DNA from: Terfezia claveryi | Lineage: Eukaryota; Ascomycota; Pezizomycetes; Pezizales; Pezizaceae | DNA length: 64,000 bases | Reading direction: 5' to 3' | Assembly: GCA_015179025.1 (NCBI GenBank) | Contig: WHUX01000021.1 | Span: forward strand, 434,001-498,000 | Part shown: positions 35,165 through 45,667 of the stretch, piece by piece | How the letters are laid out: every line of letters begins with the position of its first letter | Position numbering within the stretch: position 1 is the stretch's first letter | Made by a program: the position numbers and the translations under genes | The notes under the pieces: generated by a model | The model's database searches: none | What the model was told of the DNA's origin: nothing | Seen by the model: only the letters and a program-made list of their open reading frames with translations

Positions 35165-36420
35165 TCACATTTTAGTTGGCTGTCCGATTTGGATTATCTC
35201 CCCCGTAGCCTCATCCAATCTCAGCGTAGGCCATGATGTACCATCCGCTGTCAAAAAATCGTCAGTATATAGTTGTAAAAATTCAGAAGGGACCATGAAA
35301 TGCAGTACCTTTCTTAAGATTGATTTCCACCTTTGTCGTCAACACCATGTAAGTAGAATTCTCGGCATCTATAGGGCCGTAGAGCGGGAAAGTTTGTTTG
35401 AACCGCTTGTTATCCGGCATAGGCAGATCCACATGCAATTCTCGTTGCCGGAATTCAATCTTTGCCTTCTCCTTGTCGACCTTTTTCGCAAAGATGGAAA
35501 CGATCACATCAGAGTAGGTCTGATAAAAGTCGTATCTATAGGACGTACAATCAGCATACCGTACTAAAGGTAAATCTGTTCAGGTCAGCTCTGAACCCAC
35601 CTGCAGTTGACTAACTCCTCTTCCTCCTTTGATTTTGATGCCCCAGCAAAGAGATGTCGACCTTCTTTGCATCCCTCGATTTTCAAAAACTCGTCAAACT
35701 CGAGCACTTTTCGTTTGCAGCATGAATATCCCTTGGAGCCTGTTCATCAAACCGAGTTAGCTGGTGAACCTGGTGCAGTACGTCGCCAGTCACCCACTGA
35801 GACACACCCTCATGGAAAATCGGCATCCCCGGGTGATGCACACACGGGGTGTTATAGGTCTCGGGGCCCTTGTACACAGCCTTGCATCCTCGCCTCTTGC
35901 ATGGTGAATCCGGTGGCACTGGTATAGATGGGTCATCCTCTACCACAGGCTGCTCCTTTGCAGGGGTGGGTGGTTTTGCTACTGGGGCGGCAGCTTTGGT
36001 TACAGAGACAGCGGATCGGTATGTCTCAATACCATCTTTGACGGTTGGTGCGGCGATCTCCGGAGAGGGTTTTGCTGCTGCATTTCCGACAGGCTTGGGA
36101 GCTTCGGTAGAGTGGACGCCAGTGGTGCAAGGTGGGATAGAGAGGAATTCGTCAAATGTTAGGACCTGTGATTCCGGTGATTAGAGCCAATTGGTGGGGC
36201 TGATATTATGGGTAAATGTGGAATAAATGAACCGTACCCTAGGCTTGCAGCACTGCCAACCTTCGGGGTATTAGCTCCCAGCTGCTTCATAACAGCGAAT
36301 CAAGAAGGGAGACCTACCTTTCTGTCCTTCGTGGAAAATCGGTGGTCCGGGGTGGTGAAGGCAGGGCTCAGTAGGGTCGGTGAACTCCCTCCCGCAGCCT
36401 TTATTGACGCACTCTGGCAT
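35165..36420 (-). CDS. chpA: CHORD-CS domain protein (Rar1/CHORDC1/ChpA type co-chaperone)
   Basis: CHORD proteins bind zinc and Hsp90 and often work with Sgt1. The six exons are 36318-36420, 36238-36260, 35808-36165, 35601-35739, 35309-35535 and 35165-35247, all in phase, giving 310 residues. CHORD-I starts at residue 4 (CVNKGCG, then CLHHPGPPIFHEGQKGWQCC). CHORD-II begins near residue 138 (CKRRGCK, CVHHPGMPIFHEGSKGYSCC, then LEFDEFLKIEGC). The CS domain follows (about 205-305: VIVSIFAKKV, then FPLYGPID, TKVEINLKK and a final SWPTLRLDE). Exon 2 is only 23 nt and encodes GWQCCKPR across its joins, including two zinc-ligand cysteines. The linker between the CHORDs is Pro/Ala-rich. The order CHORD-CHORD-CS is that of animal CHORDC1 and fungal ChpA. 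Confidence 0.92.
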
Positions 36421-36958
36421 GATGTAAGACAATGAACGTGATGAGAAGAGCTGAATATTGGGTTTCTGTACTTTAGGTATCTAGATTAAAGAGTTTGTGA
36501 GAGAGCTGTGAAAGATGAAAGTGCTATTTGGCGGGGAATATTTGGGCATCGAAGGTTCTAGTTCTGAAGCGACGATGCACTCAACGGTGCATATATGCAG
36601 AACATATAAGTTAGTATGGGACGAAATCTTGCATGCGCCCAACTGAAAAGCCATACTTAGTCAGATGACATGTACTCAATTGAACATCGTACAAATAATT
36701 GTTCTACCTGGCTCGGCTTATCAGATGAAACAATCGGTTGGCTACTAGCCGACAGTTGACTAAGCCGGGGGACATTGAACTCATGGGCTAGCTCAAACTC
36801 TAAAACACCCCCTACTTATCGTCTAGCAGCAAATCACCTCTTCTTACGGTTGACAACGTAAAGGCATCCCTATTCTTTCAATCACGCACTACATCTTACG
36901 TTCTTGTCAGTTGTGTTTCTCGGCGATATCCCATCATTTTTGAGTTTCTTTGCCCACC
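36421..36958. promoter_or_regulatory. Divergent promoter between CHORD gene and mob2
   Basis: The two starts are 538 bp apart and point outward. A small imperfect inverted repeat (CGGCTTA near 36716 and TAAGCCG near 36762) lies in the middle. No other element is clear. Confidence 0.45.
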
Positions 36959-38117
36959 ATGTCTCAGTTTTTCAACTCCCTAGGGTATGTTTGCAAACCC
37001 CACCTCCTGGCAGAGAACCCGTCAAACCATGGAGTTCGAGACGGAGTTCGAGATGGAGTTCGACATGGTGTTTGATTCACCAAACTACACGGCATCGACT
37101 GACGAATCCCCTAATGACAGTCGCAATTTCGGCCGGAATCAGAACCGTAAGGGCGACAAGAAGCCCCCCCCAATCCCGACCGGTAGTAATGGCCAAGGCA
37201 TACCCGCCCAACCATCAGCAGGATGGACCCCAAACACTTCCGCAGGGAAACAGACCATGAGGCCCTTGATGCTATGTCAGCCATTCGTCAAAGCCTCGTT
37301 ACTGAAGGGAAGCTTCAAGACAATTGTCGTGTTGCCAAAATACGTCGATGAGGGAGAATGGATAGCTCTGAATGGTCAGTCCTCATTGACTACTTTGGGG
37401 CTCTAGCTGATAGATTTGTAGTTTTCGAGTTTTTCGACTACTTGAATAGATTCTACGGGGTAGTGACTGAGTTCTGTACCCTGCGGAACTGCCCGTCGAT
37501 GTCTGCTGGTCCTGGGTAGGTCAGCGATGTCCCACTGTAGATCCATTCTAACTCTCTATAGTCTCGACTATTCCTGGCTTGATGCCAACAGGCAACCCAC
37601 ACGCCTCCCAGCGCCAACCTATATTGAGTATGTCATGACTTGGATCAATAACCGATTGAATGATGAGATAGTTTTCCCTACGAAGGCCGCTCCAACTACT
37701 ACAGCCTCGCTTATTACTCCATCTGCGCACTCGGCAAACAACAGTGGAGCATCCACCCCGGTGGCTGGTCAACCAGGGAAATGGATTGGGAAGGAGGGTG
37801 GTTTCCCACCGTCCTTCTTCCAGACCTGTAAAGCTATATACAAGCAAATGTTCAGGGTCTTTGCGCATATTTATCACACCCATTTCGATAAAATTGTGCA
37901 TTTAAGCTTGGAAGCGCATTGGAACAGCTTCTTCGCCCATTTCATCCATTTTGCTCGAGTAAGAAACCCATGCAGCTACTAGACCTACAATTAAAAACTG
38001 ACAACCTTTTAGGAATTCGAACTTTTGGAGAAGAGGGATATGGAGCCATTGAAGGAACTCATTGACGCATTCGATGCGCAGATTGCCGCGAACAGTAGCA
38101 CTAACAAGGCTACCTAG
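36959..38117 (+). CDS. mob2: Mob2, activator of NDR/LATS-family kinase (Cbk1/COT-1 type)
   Basis: Mob2 binds and activates the NDR kinase that drives polarised growth (Cbk1 in yeast, COT-1 in Neurospora). The five exons are 36959-36984, 37121-37374, 37422-37515, 37562-37958 and 38013-38117, giving 291 residues. The first exon encodes only MSQFFNSLG. The Mob core reads FVKASLLKGSFKTIVVLPKY, then EWIALNVFEFF, YGVVTEFCTLRNCPSMSAGP (two Cys zinc ligands) and FRVFAHIYHTHFDKI (two His ligands). LDYSWLDANRQ and HLSLEAHWNSFFAHF are typical of Mob2 rather than Mob1. About 40 extra residues rich in Ser, Thr, Ala and Gly (after IFPTK, before FPPSFF) interrupt the fold at a surface loop. Intron 1 (136 nt) is assigned by phase and the CTAATGACAG acceptor region. 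Confidence 0.93.
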
Positions 38118-38541
38118 TACCTGAGCCGTCGTTGTTTCAACATTTCAATAGTAATGTCTCTTGTGGCGTTTGGGCAATTAATTCCGCTTGTCTTGTGTCA
38201 CTGTTTGAGGAATATCACGACTAGGGTAGTTGCGAACTTGGGATATGATGTGGAGTAATGTTTTTCTATTCTCCTTTGCTGTAAACAAAGCCTCTTCTAA
38301 TGATCTTCTCGGGTCGGCACGTTGGGATAAGACCATATGCGCGGCATATGGTTGCACTCTTCTTCACAACATGTAAATGGCAAATACAAATATGAAGGGA
38401 TCTGACAGAGTCACCATTTTCACGCACTGCAGTTTACTTACAGAGTAGTGTATCCAATATCCAACCCGCGCCAGCATAAGCCTTTTTTTAACTTAAGGTT
38501 CACCACCTTTCCCTGCATCGCCAAGCCTGAGATGATTACTG
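38118..38541. other. Intergenic spacer
   Basis: The 3' flank of mob2 and the promoter of the next plus-strand gene. No gene or repeat is evident. Confidence 0.5.
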
Positions 38542-39907
38542 ATGCGCCCCACCATCTCCAAAGCCAATTGCATCCAAATCATGAAAAGCACATTAAGTCG
38601 GGGCCGTCTCCTCACTCTTTGCTCGACATGCCTAACCCGGAGTCTGTGGGGCTCGAGGCAATCGTTAGCAGCTCGGCCACTCCTACGTGTACATGAACAG
38701 CCCTGTCGACCTTCCCCAGAACCAGGATGTCGAACATTCATAACCGCGGCACCATTACTGGCGAGTACAAAGACACAGGACAAAAAGGCGCAAGGACCTG
38801 ATACATCAGAAGCACTACAATATTACAGGAGCCGTGGCAACTCTCTACCCTCCTTCATCAAAGCCATTCAATCTCGAGTCTTGTTAAATCTGCCGAAAGA
38901 GGAAGATGTAATTGCATCTCTCATAGCTTGCAAAGAGCATGCTGCACAGAAGCGATTGTCAGCTCATTCTACGAAGGCATCTCCCGCCGCTGCTATCCTC
39001 TCACTAGATGATACTGCTCTTTCACTTGCATTGAAACAGGGAAAGGCAGAGCCAACGACACCCAGCTCTAGTCCTGAGGATGCAGAGCTTGCGAAACTAG
39101 CATTCACTATTATCACCCACCCATCTGTATTCATCTCGGGGGATGTGCTTGCCGCATACGTGGATCTTGCTGTCTGTCTCCGCCAGCTTTCAAACCTCCC
39201 CACCGCATTTGCATTGTACGCCAAAAAGCCCTACTTCCGACCAGGGTCGTCAACTCTTTCCAAGACTTACCCGACATTACCAAAATACGCCATTCCAGAC
39301 GAAATTGCCTCCAAGGCTCTTGATGGTGCGGTTTCTGCCAAAGACATGGAACTTGCACTTGATATCATCAACACGACGTATGGTGCTCCGGCATATCGTT
39401 GGAATAAGATTATACGAAAGGCCGCACCGGCGGGGGTTGCTGCCTTACTATCCCCCGCTGCAGTTTATATACTAGCCCAGCAGGCTGCGAAATACCAAGA
39501 TGTCGTTGGCGAGGACCTAGCAGCAAAGTATGCTTTTGTGGGATTGCTGGCTTACCTAGGCTTCACTGCGAGCATTGGCCTCGTCGCATTGACAACGGCA
39601 AATGATCAGATGGAAAGGGTTACATGGTTAGTAGGAACACCTTTGAGTAGGAGGTGGCTATATGAAGATGAGAGGGCTGCATATGATAGGCTTGCGCAGG
39701 GCTGGGGCTTCAAAGACCCTAATATGAGGTATGCTCTTTGGACGCATGAGATATATAATCTCCTCTGGTGTGAGGTGTGAGATACTGGTAGCTGACACTC
39801 GTTATAGGGGCTTTGAAGAGGGACCAGAGTGGGAGCTATTGAGGGAGTATGTCACCGGAAAGAGTATGATACTGGACAATCCGGCTTTGATGGAGGGAAT
39901 GGAGTAA
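38542..39907 (+). CDS. Predicted mitochondrial membrane protein, unknown function
   Basis: Two exons (38542-39728, 39808-39907) give 428 residues. The N-terminus is basic with few acidic residues (MKSTLSRGRLLTLCSTCLTR from the second Met at 38581, then SLWGSRQ), as expected for a mitochondrial presequence. Either Met could be the true start. Two hydrophobic segments follow late in the protein, near residues 294-315 (GVAALLSPAAVYILAQQ) and 330-353 (YAFVGLLAYLGFTASIGLVA). The C-terminal part looks the most conserved: VTWLVGTPLSRRWLYEDERA, AYDRLAQGWGFKDPNMRG and FEEGPEWELLREYV. The central part is helix-rich and Ala-rich. I cannot name the family. The intron is supported by the AG|GTATGC donor and TATAG acceptor, and by the coding continuation RGFEEGPEW. 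Confidence 0.72.
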
Positions 39908-41127
39908 GCTATATATAAAACCCATATCCACTTGCTTTCCTCCGCTACTTGATTCCCGCTCACGTGACTTGTATGAGATAGTTACTGTACATATGTATAT
40001 ACTTCCATTCCCACCGGGTCGAATCTCTTATATTAAATCCTTTCTCATTGGCTATCTTCCCAGATTGGTTCCTTATTGGATAGACCTTCCCGTCCCAAGT
40101 ATACTCCTCCGGAGAACAGATACCCGAAAACGTGGGCAGATGCCATAAACCTTGCAGGAATGGTACTCGTTACCCCCATGAATTGTTGCACGCTGCATGC
40201 GATGTATTCCTAAATCCCATAGACCTCTCGATCTCCATACCTCACTTCAGCCAGGGTGCAGCTTGCATGCGGCGTGCAACAATTCATGGTGGTAACGAGT
40301 ACTTAATTCTACACGACAAAAGTCAGGCCTTAAGCTTCAATAACCCTTCGAAGTCAACAGCTAGCTGTTTGATTGCTCGCCACTTATAGAAGAAAAACTA
40401 TCGCTCTTCAGCAGGAGTGCATCATACAAACATAAAGCCTATGGTAGATCTGAATTCAGCTGGCTGTTAAGTGTAGATAAACAAATGAGCGGGAATATGT
40501 TCTTGAAAGAACAAAGTTTCCCCACAAGAAGGAAAAATGTTAGAACAGGGGGTTAATTTGAATTCTAGTAATCATAGTTGTAGCGAAGGAGAATTCGAAG
40601 TGTATAACATTTCGTCTCGGGAGAACTGCGGAGTTTTACTTCGCTCGGGGCCGAGACCTTGGTGTAAAGGTGTGACATGCATGTCTAAGTACCACCTAAC
40701 CCCGGAAACAGGGAGGCCACCTTAACTTGTTCTTCTCCCTTCCTCTTCTTTCATAACTCACAAATATCCCATCCAATATCTCCTTACAAGTCTCCTTTCC
40801 CCTATTCTTCTTTCTTCATCTGCGATCTTCGTGCCACGCCCCGCGACTATCTGCTCACAATTGCCATTCCCTCTGCCTACCTAGGTGTCGTCACGAAGGC
40901 TCGCATTTCAGCTCTCAGGCACGGGCTTGAAAGTTGAACTGGCCACGTTGTCGGTGTTGAGTGCTATTGCAATTCCTTTCTATATTTCAGGAAACGCAAG
41001 TATTCAGCACGGGCTTCTTCAAGATATCTACCCCTTTAGGTTGCTAAAGATCACACGGACAACGACATTCATCCTCTTGTGTTGATCTAAGGGTTGTTTT
41101 ATTGCGAACCCTTTCTACGTTTCCATC
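39908..41127. other. Spacer with a MITE and a pyrimidine-rich promoter
   Basis: It contains the inverted-repeat element at 40164-40301. From about 40735 to 40880 the plus strand is CT-rich, typical of a fungal core promoter, and leads into the gene at 41128. Short frames at 40537 and 40885 look like chance or leader sequence. Confidence 0.55.
40164..40301. mobile_element. MITE-like element with 35-bp inverted ends, TA duplication
   Basis: The ends are CTCGTTACCCCCATGAATTG... at 40166 and its complement ending at 40299. The 35-bp arms (ending in GCATGC) differ at two positions. TA flanks each side (40164-40165 and 40300-40301). The element itself is 134 bp with a loop of about 64 bp that has no coding capacity. 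Its ends are unrelated to those of the 224-bp MITE, so it is a second family. Confidence 0.8.
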
Positions 41128-42444
41128 ATGAATCCCTTTGTGTCTTGGTTAATATTCATTGCTATTGCGGGGGCTGCATATTACGTCTATGCCAAACCTC
41201 CGCTACCATGGGAGGCAAAATGGCCTGGTAATCAAGTCATTGTCACCAAAGGGAGTGCCATAAACCTTGGGGAAGAGAGACCAGACAAAAAGAAGAAAAA
41301 GAGGAAGGAGAAGCCAGCAAAGGCGGAGAAGACGGAAAAACCAGCTCAAGTGGAGAAGCCAATGAAGGAGGAGAAGCCTAAACCAGCAAAGGCAGAGCAA
41401 CCGAAGCCACAACCAGCTACTCAACTCAAGATCATCTTGTCTTCGGATAATGACTCTGAGGACGACGCCCAGGAGGAGGATCCCAAGGAGGCTATCCGAA
41501 GGCTACACGCTCTGAAGAGCGGCATCTCCCTCGAGAGGACCGAATCTACTGGTTCCCAATCTAGCAAGGCACGCGGTAGGAAGGCGAGTTCCAAGCAGCA
41601 CCTCCCAGCTCCCTCTGGCACCTCTAGAGCCTCTTCTACTGGAGCCGATGCCGATATCGATGAGAAGGAGTCCTCCAGATACCCCTCTTCTTCTGACCCA
41701 AGCGACATGCTTGAGGCCCCACAACCAGGGGCCAGGGTCTTGAACATCACTCCATCCATCCAGCCTCCACGAGAGAAGAAGGCCAAGGCTCAGTCCACCA
41801 CTCCCGAACCTGGCACTCAAAGCAAGAAGAACCAGAAGAAGAAGGAGAAAGCTAGACAGGTGAGAGAGGAGGAATTGGCTGCTTTGGCTGCCGCTCGTGA
41901 ACAGCACAGGGCAGTACAAAATGCCGAGGAAGTCGCACGACAGAAGCGTAGCCCAAATACTGTAGCTCCCCAGCCAGGTTCAGCCTGGACTACCGTTAAT
42001 GGCAAGGCTGGTGCATCCGCGGCACCCAAGGCCACCTCGGGAGCAGCTGTGGCTGACTTCCTCGATACCTTTAACGCACCCGCACCTGCTTCCGACCGAA
42101 GCGATGAGGACCCCCAGAGCCGTAGCTCCTACCTTGACCAGTCTCAGTGGGAGGAAATTCCATCTCATGTTAGGGAGGAAAATGAATGGGCTACCGTTCC
42201 AAGAAAGAAGACCAAAGAAAGATCCAAGCCCAAGCAGAGTGCTGCGAGCGAGTCCGATGCACCTGTGTCCAAGTCGGAGCTCGAACAGAAGGTTCGTACC
42301 AGGCCAGCGGGGACCGCCAGCACATCCGCTTTGGTTCGCGGAAAGAGCACCAACGGATTCGAGGCTTTGAGCGACGATGCAGGTACCCAGAGGTCGTCTG
42401 ATTGGGACCAGGTTGATAGCTGGGAAGTCCATCCATCTGCATAA
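41128..42444 (+). CDS. Single-pass membrane protein with Lys/Glu-rich tail, unknown function
   Basis: This is an intronless 438-residue protein. Residues 4-21 (FVSWLIFIAIAGAAYYVY) form one hydrophobic segment at the extreme N-terminus, likely an uncleaved signal anchor. A charged region follows with tandem-like KPAKAEK/KPAQVEK/KPMKEEK words (residues 60-95), then Ser-rich and KKNQKKKEKARQVREEELAA coiled-coil sequence (about 230-255). The C-terminus has Trp-containing short motifs: SAWTTVNGKAG, SQWEEIPSHV, NEWATVPRKK and DSWEVHPSA. These are the most regular part and may be binding peptides. The layout (short membrane anchor plus long basic cytosolic arm) recalls ribosome- or vesicle-tethering proteins, but I cannot assign a family. 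Confidence 0.72.
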   Translation: MNPFVSWLIFIAIAGAAYYVYAKPPLPWEAKWPGNQVIVTKGSAINLGEERPDKKKKKRKEKPAKAEKTEKPAQVEKPMKEEKPKPAKAEQPKPQPATQLKIILSSDNDSEDDAQEEDPKEAIRRLHALKSGISLERTESTGSQSSKARGRKASSKQHLPAPSGTSRASSTGADADIDEKESSRYPSSSDPSDMLEAPQPGARVLNITPSIQPPREKKAKAQSTTPEPGTQSKKNQKKKEKARQVREEELAALAAAREQHRAVQNAEEVARQKRSPNTVAPQPGSAWTTVNGKAGASAAPKATSGAAVADFLDTFNAPAPASDRSDEDPQSRSSYLDQSQWEEIPSHVREENEWATVPRKKTKERSKPKQSAASESDAPVSKSELEQKVRTRPAGTASTSALVRGKSTNGFEALSDDAGTQRSSDWDQVDSWEVHPSA

Positions 42445-44382
42445 TGAGCTCTTGATGAGAAGAGAGCGCAGTAATATAAGTGTCGTTTTTCTAAGGCGGT
42501 ATCAAGTCTCATTCCAAGACAATATTCTTCTTCGATATAAATTCAGAAATGCGTCCTTGTGAGGGTAACTCTGTGCCCAATTCTGGACCAGGTTATCCTC
42601 AATTGTCATTATTACTCACAGTATACTTTATTATGTTCATGTTACGTTGGTCCCCGTTCTTGATTCTCATTACGATCCCATGTATATCGTTCTATTTCTT
42701 TTGTTCTGTGACCCTTTTTCTCTCCACAGAATGTGTGCGTTGTGAAGGTCGTTTTCTATGCCCCTCAATCGTCAGGCGAACACCTACATTTCATTCATAT
42801 TCGCTGGCGGTCCCCGATCAAATTCGTGTACCTTTGGTCTGAGCAATGTTACGGGAATACTGTTGCCTGGAGAGGAGACGAGGTCTCTAAATTCGAACAA
42901 GAACTTTTAGGGCTTTTGTGCAATATTGGTGCGTTTGGAGTGGCATCTGATTGTACTACATAAAATCTTGCTTCTTTTCACGTCTGGTTGTTGGACAAAA
43001 AGGGTTAAAAATGCCAAAAAGTCAAGATGTTTTTCAACTTCTCATTCTGGCATAAACCCATGAGGACAAGTTGTCCTTTTGGCATGAAGTGGTAACCAAG
43101 TATGTACTTAGCGCGCTTCTAGAGTGGGAATCATTATTTTCCTGGTCTGAGTCTGCATGTCATCATCCTTCCGCATGGCCTCAACAGCTCGGCGCTGACG
43201 GTGCTGAATTGGCGTCGGAATGAACAAAACACATGGATTTATTACACGTGCTTCACTCAATTAGAATAAGTACATAATATATGGGTTTGCCTACTAGTCT
43301 AGGGTTTGCCGATCATTCTATGGTACTACAACCTTAAAAGTGCTGAGTCTTTGCAAAGATGCCGAGACAAGTTTTAAGCTTCTCAGTTTCGGTTGGACGT
43401 ATATAGAAATATGCAATTGTAGACAAGACACCAGAGGTGAGAAGTATCTCCAGCTTTGCTCCCAAAAGTAAGCCCGTCAATCCACATCAGACTCTCCCCT
43501 ACCTACTAGTAACAAGCCAGCACCGGTGAACTGTTGCTGAAACCCCAACCCCCACTGCACTATCCGGGAAAGGACACGGCGGCCTGGTGATACTGATACT
43601 GCTCTGCTTTGCCCCAGAGGAGTCAGACTTTTTGCTCTCTCCGTCTCACATTTCCACCTAGCTTCTATAAGCTTCATCCACCGTAAGGACTTCTCTCCCC
43701 AACCAAAGCTACTCAGCTACAGGCTTTCCCAAGCTTTCTTGATACCTAATACCTGATATCCGAGTCCTATATCTACCCCGCCCACCCCACTTGACAAGTG
43801 GCCCGTCAGTTTCTCCATTTCTCTCTCTCTTGCATTGGTATACCTATACATTTTTGGCACCTTCCTTCCTTTTTCTTTTCTGCACACTCCCTCGTTGCCT
43901 TTGTTCCTCCTATATCTAGACGGTCTCCGAGTATTCACCACCCATTATTAGACTTACCCCCCTCTTGTCCCTCCATATTTAGACGCCTGACTCCCACATA
44001 CTTACTTGTTAACGAACGCCCGCCTATTGCACACCAGCTGCTGCCCGTCTCAAAGGCTCTCGTCCTTCCTCCCGGCATCCCTTGCTGTGTGCCGCTGCGG
44101 GTTCCACAAATTGCTGCGCTAAAGTCACACCTCCCAACACCAACGAAACCCCTCCAACAGGATTTAGAGGACAACTAAACAACAACTTTATAATTTTCCG
44201 CCGCCGAATCGTACATCCCCGTTTCTCCCGCAACAACCTCCCAAAATAGCATATATTGTGTGGGGACCCAAAACGTTGAATTCTGACGTCCACCCCACTT
44301 CTCCCTCTGCATAAAATTCTCAGATTGCGAGAAACAAATTCCAAATAGAAACAGAACAGCTCCCTTCAAACCGCTACTCAAA
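42445..44382. other. Intergenic region with ERV29 promoter
   Basis: No supported gene. From about 43690 to 44180 the plus strand is markedly pyrimidine-rich, with CTCTCTCTC runs, and probably forms the promoter and leader of the ERV29 gene. Short frames at 42549-42842 and 43798-44178 lack any motif. Confidence 0.5.
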
Positions 44383-45667
44383 ATGTCACAGATCCGTGGT
44401 ACAGCGAATTACCATTTGGGCCCGGACCAGAGGATGTTTGGAGGTCCTTCGCATTCGGCGGCAAGCTCGGACCCTTCTCCTCTTGATGCAATCAGGCAAC
44501 ACACAGATAAAATTGAAGATATTCTAGATACCTATGCGGAGCCCGTCAAGCCGTAAGTTCTACTCACTGGTACTTGATTGTCGTATGTGTTCTAGAAGTG
44601 GATATTATGCCGCTGAAAAGTCGGGGTTTTGAGATATAGCTATTTTAGAGCTAAACTAGTGAATTTGGGAGATGATGATTGCTAACTTGAGCTCTCGGGG
44701 CAATTAACAGATACCTACCAGCAATTGGAAGGTTTCTGATCGTCGTGACTTTTCTTGAAGATGCTGTCCGCATCATGAGCCAATGGAGTGATCAGCTCAT
44801 GTACCTCCATGACTACCGAAAGAGTACAATGCCTTCCCTTCCTGGCGCATGATGTACGGTATTTTGGGGTGAAGTTAGCTAACTAGTACTCTCTCTCAAT
44901 CTCAGTCCCGTCCGGCATCACCCACCTGTTCCTCTTTTTCAATGTTGTAGCCATGCTTACCTGCTCCACCCTCGTCATCATCCGCAAATTCTCCGACTAT
45001 GCCGTTGGTGGGCTCATAGCAGTTGTGGTTACCCAAGCTCTCGGATACGGACTCATCTTTGACCTTAACTTCTTCCTCCGCAATCTCTCCGTAATGGGTG
45101 GTCTATTAATGGTTCTTTCCGATTCGTGGGGCAGGAAGAGATTTGCGTTTGCTGGGCTTCCTCAGATGGATGAGAAGGATAGGAAGATGTACTTCCAGCT
45201 TGCGGGGAGGGTTCTGTTGATCTTCTTGTTTATTGGATTTGTCTTCTCCGGGGAGTGGAGTATCAGCAGGGTTTTGGTTAGTTTGCTAGGATTGGTGGCG
45301 TGTGTTATGGTTGTGGTGGGGTTCAAAGCAAAGTGGAGCGCAACTTTGTTAGTGGTTATCCTGAGTATCTTTAATGTGCTGATCAATAACTTCTGGACTG
45401 TGAGTTGCCCCCAATCCCCGAGTAATCCTAGATAACGGTACTGACTTGGGGTGATTCAGCTTCACCCATCACACCCACACAGGGACTTTGCCAAATATGA
45501 CTTCTTCCAGATCTTGTCGATTGTGTAAGTTGCCAATTGCTACTTTTCCGGATGTCTGCTATCCGCAAAGCTTGGGACTAATATTGCATAATAGTGGCGG
45601 TCTCGTCCTCTTGGTCAACATGGGCCCAGGCCAATTCTCTGTTGATGAGAAGAAGAAGGTCTACTAA
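44383..45667 (+). CDS. ERV29: Erv29/SURF4 family cargo receptor of COPII vesicles
   Basis: Erv29/SURF4 is a multi-span receptor that loads soluble secretory cargo into ER-derived vesicles and cycles back from the Golgi. The five exons are 44383-44552, 44711-44823, 44906-45399, 45460-45524 and 45595-45667, giving 304 residues with phases checked. The family core reads YLPAIGRFLIVVTFLEDAVR, then IMSQWSDQL, GLIFDLNFFLRNLSVMGGLL and KYDFFQILSIVGGLVLLVN. About seven hydrophobic segments are visible. The C-terminus ends KKVY, which fits a KKxx COPI retrieval signal. The second intron uses a weak A|GTACAA donor and was fixed by the conserved YRKIPSGITHLFL join. The N-terminal 50 residues are soluble. 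Confidence 0.94.

Noticed and set aside
40885..41085. 66-codon frame just before the membrane-anchored gene
   Set aside because: Position and CT-rich context suggest leader sequence; no motif was found.
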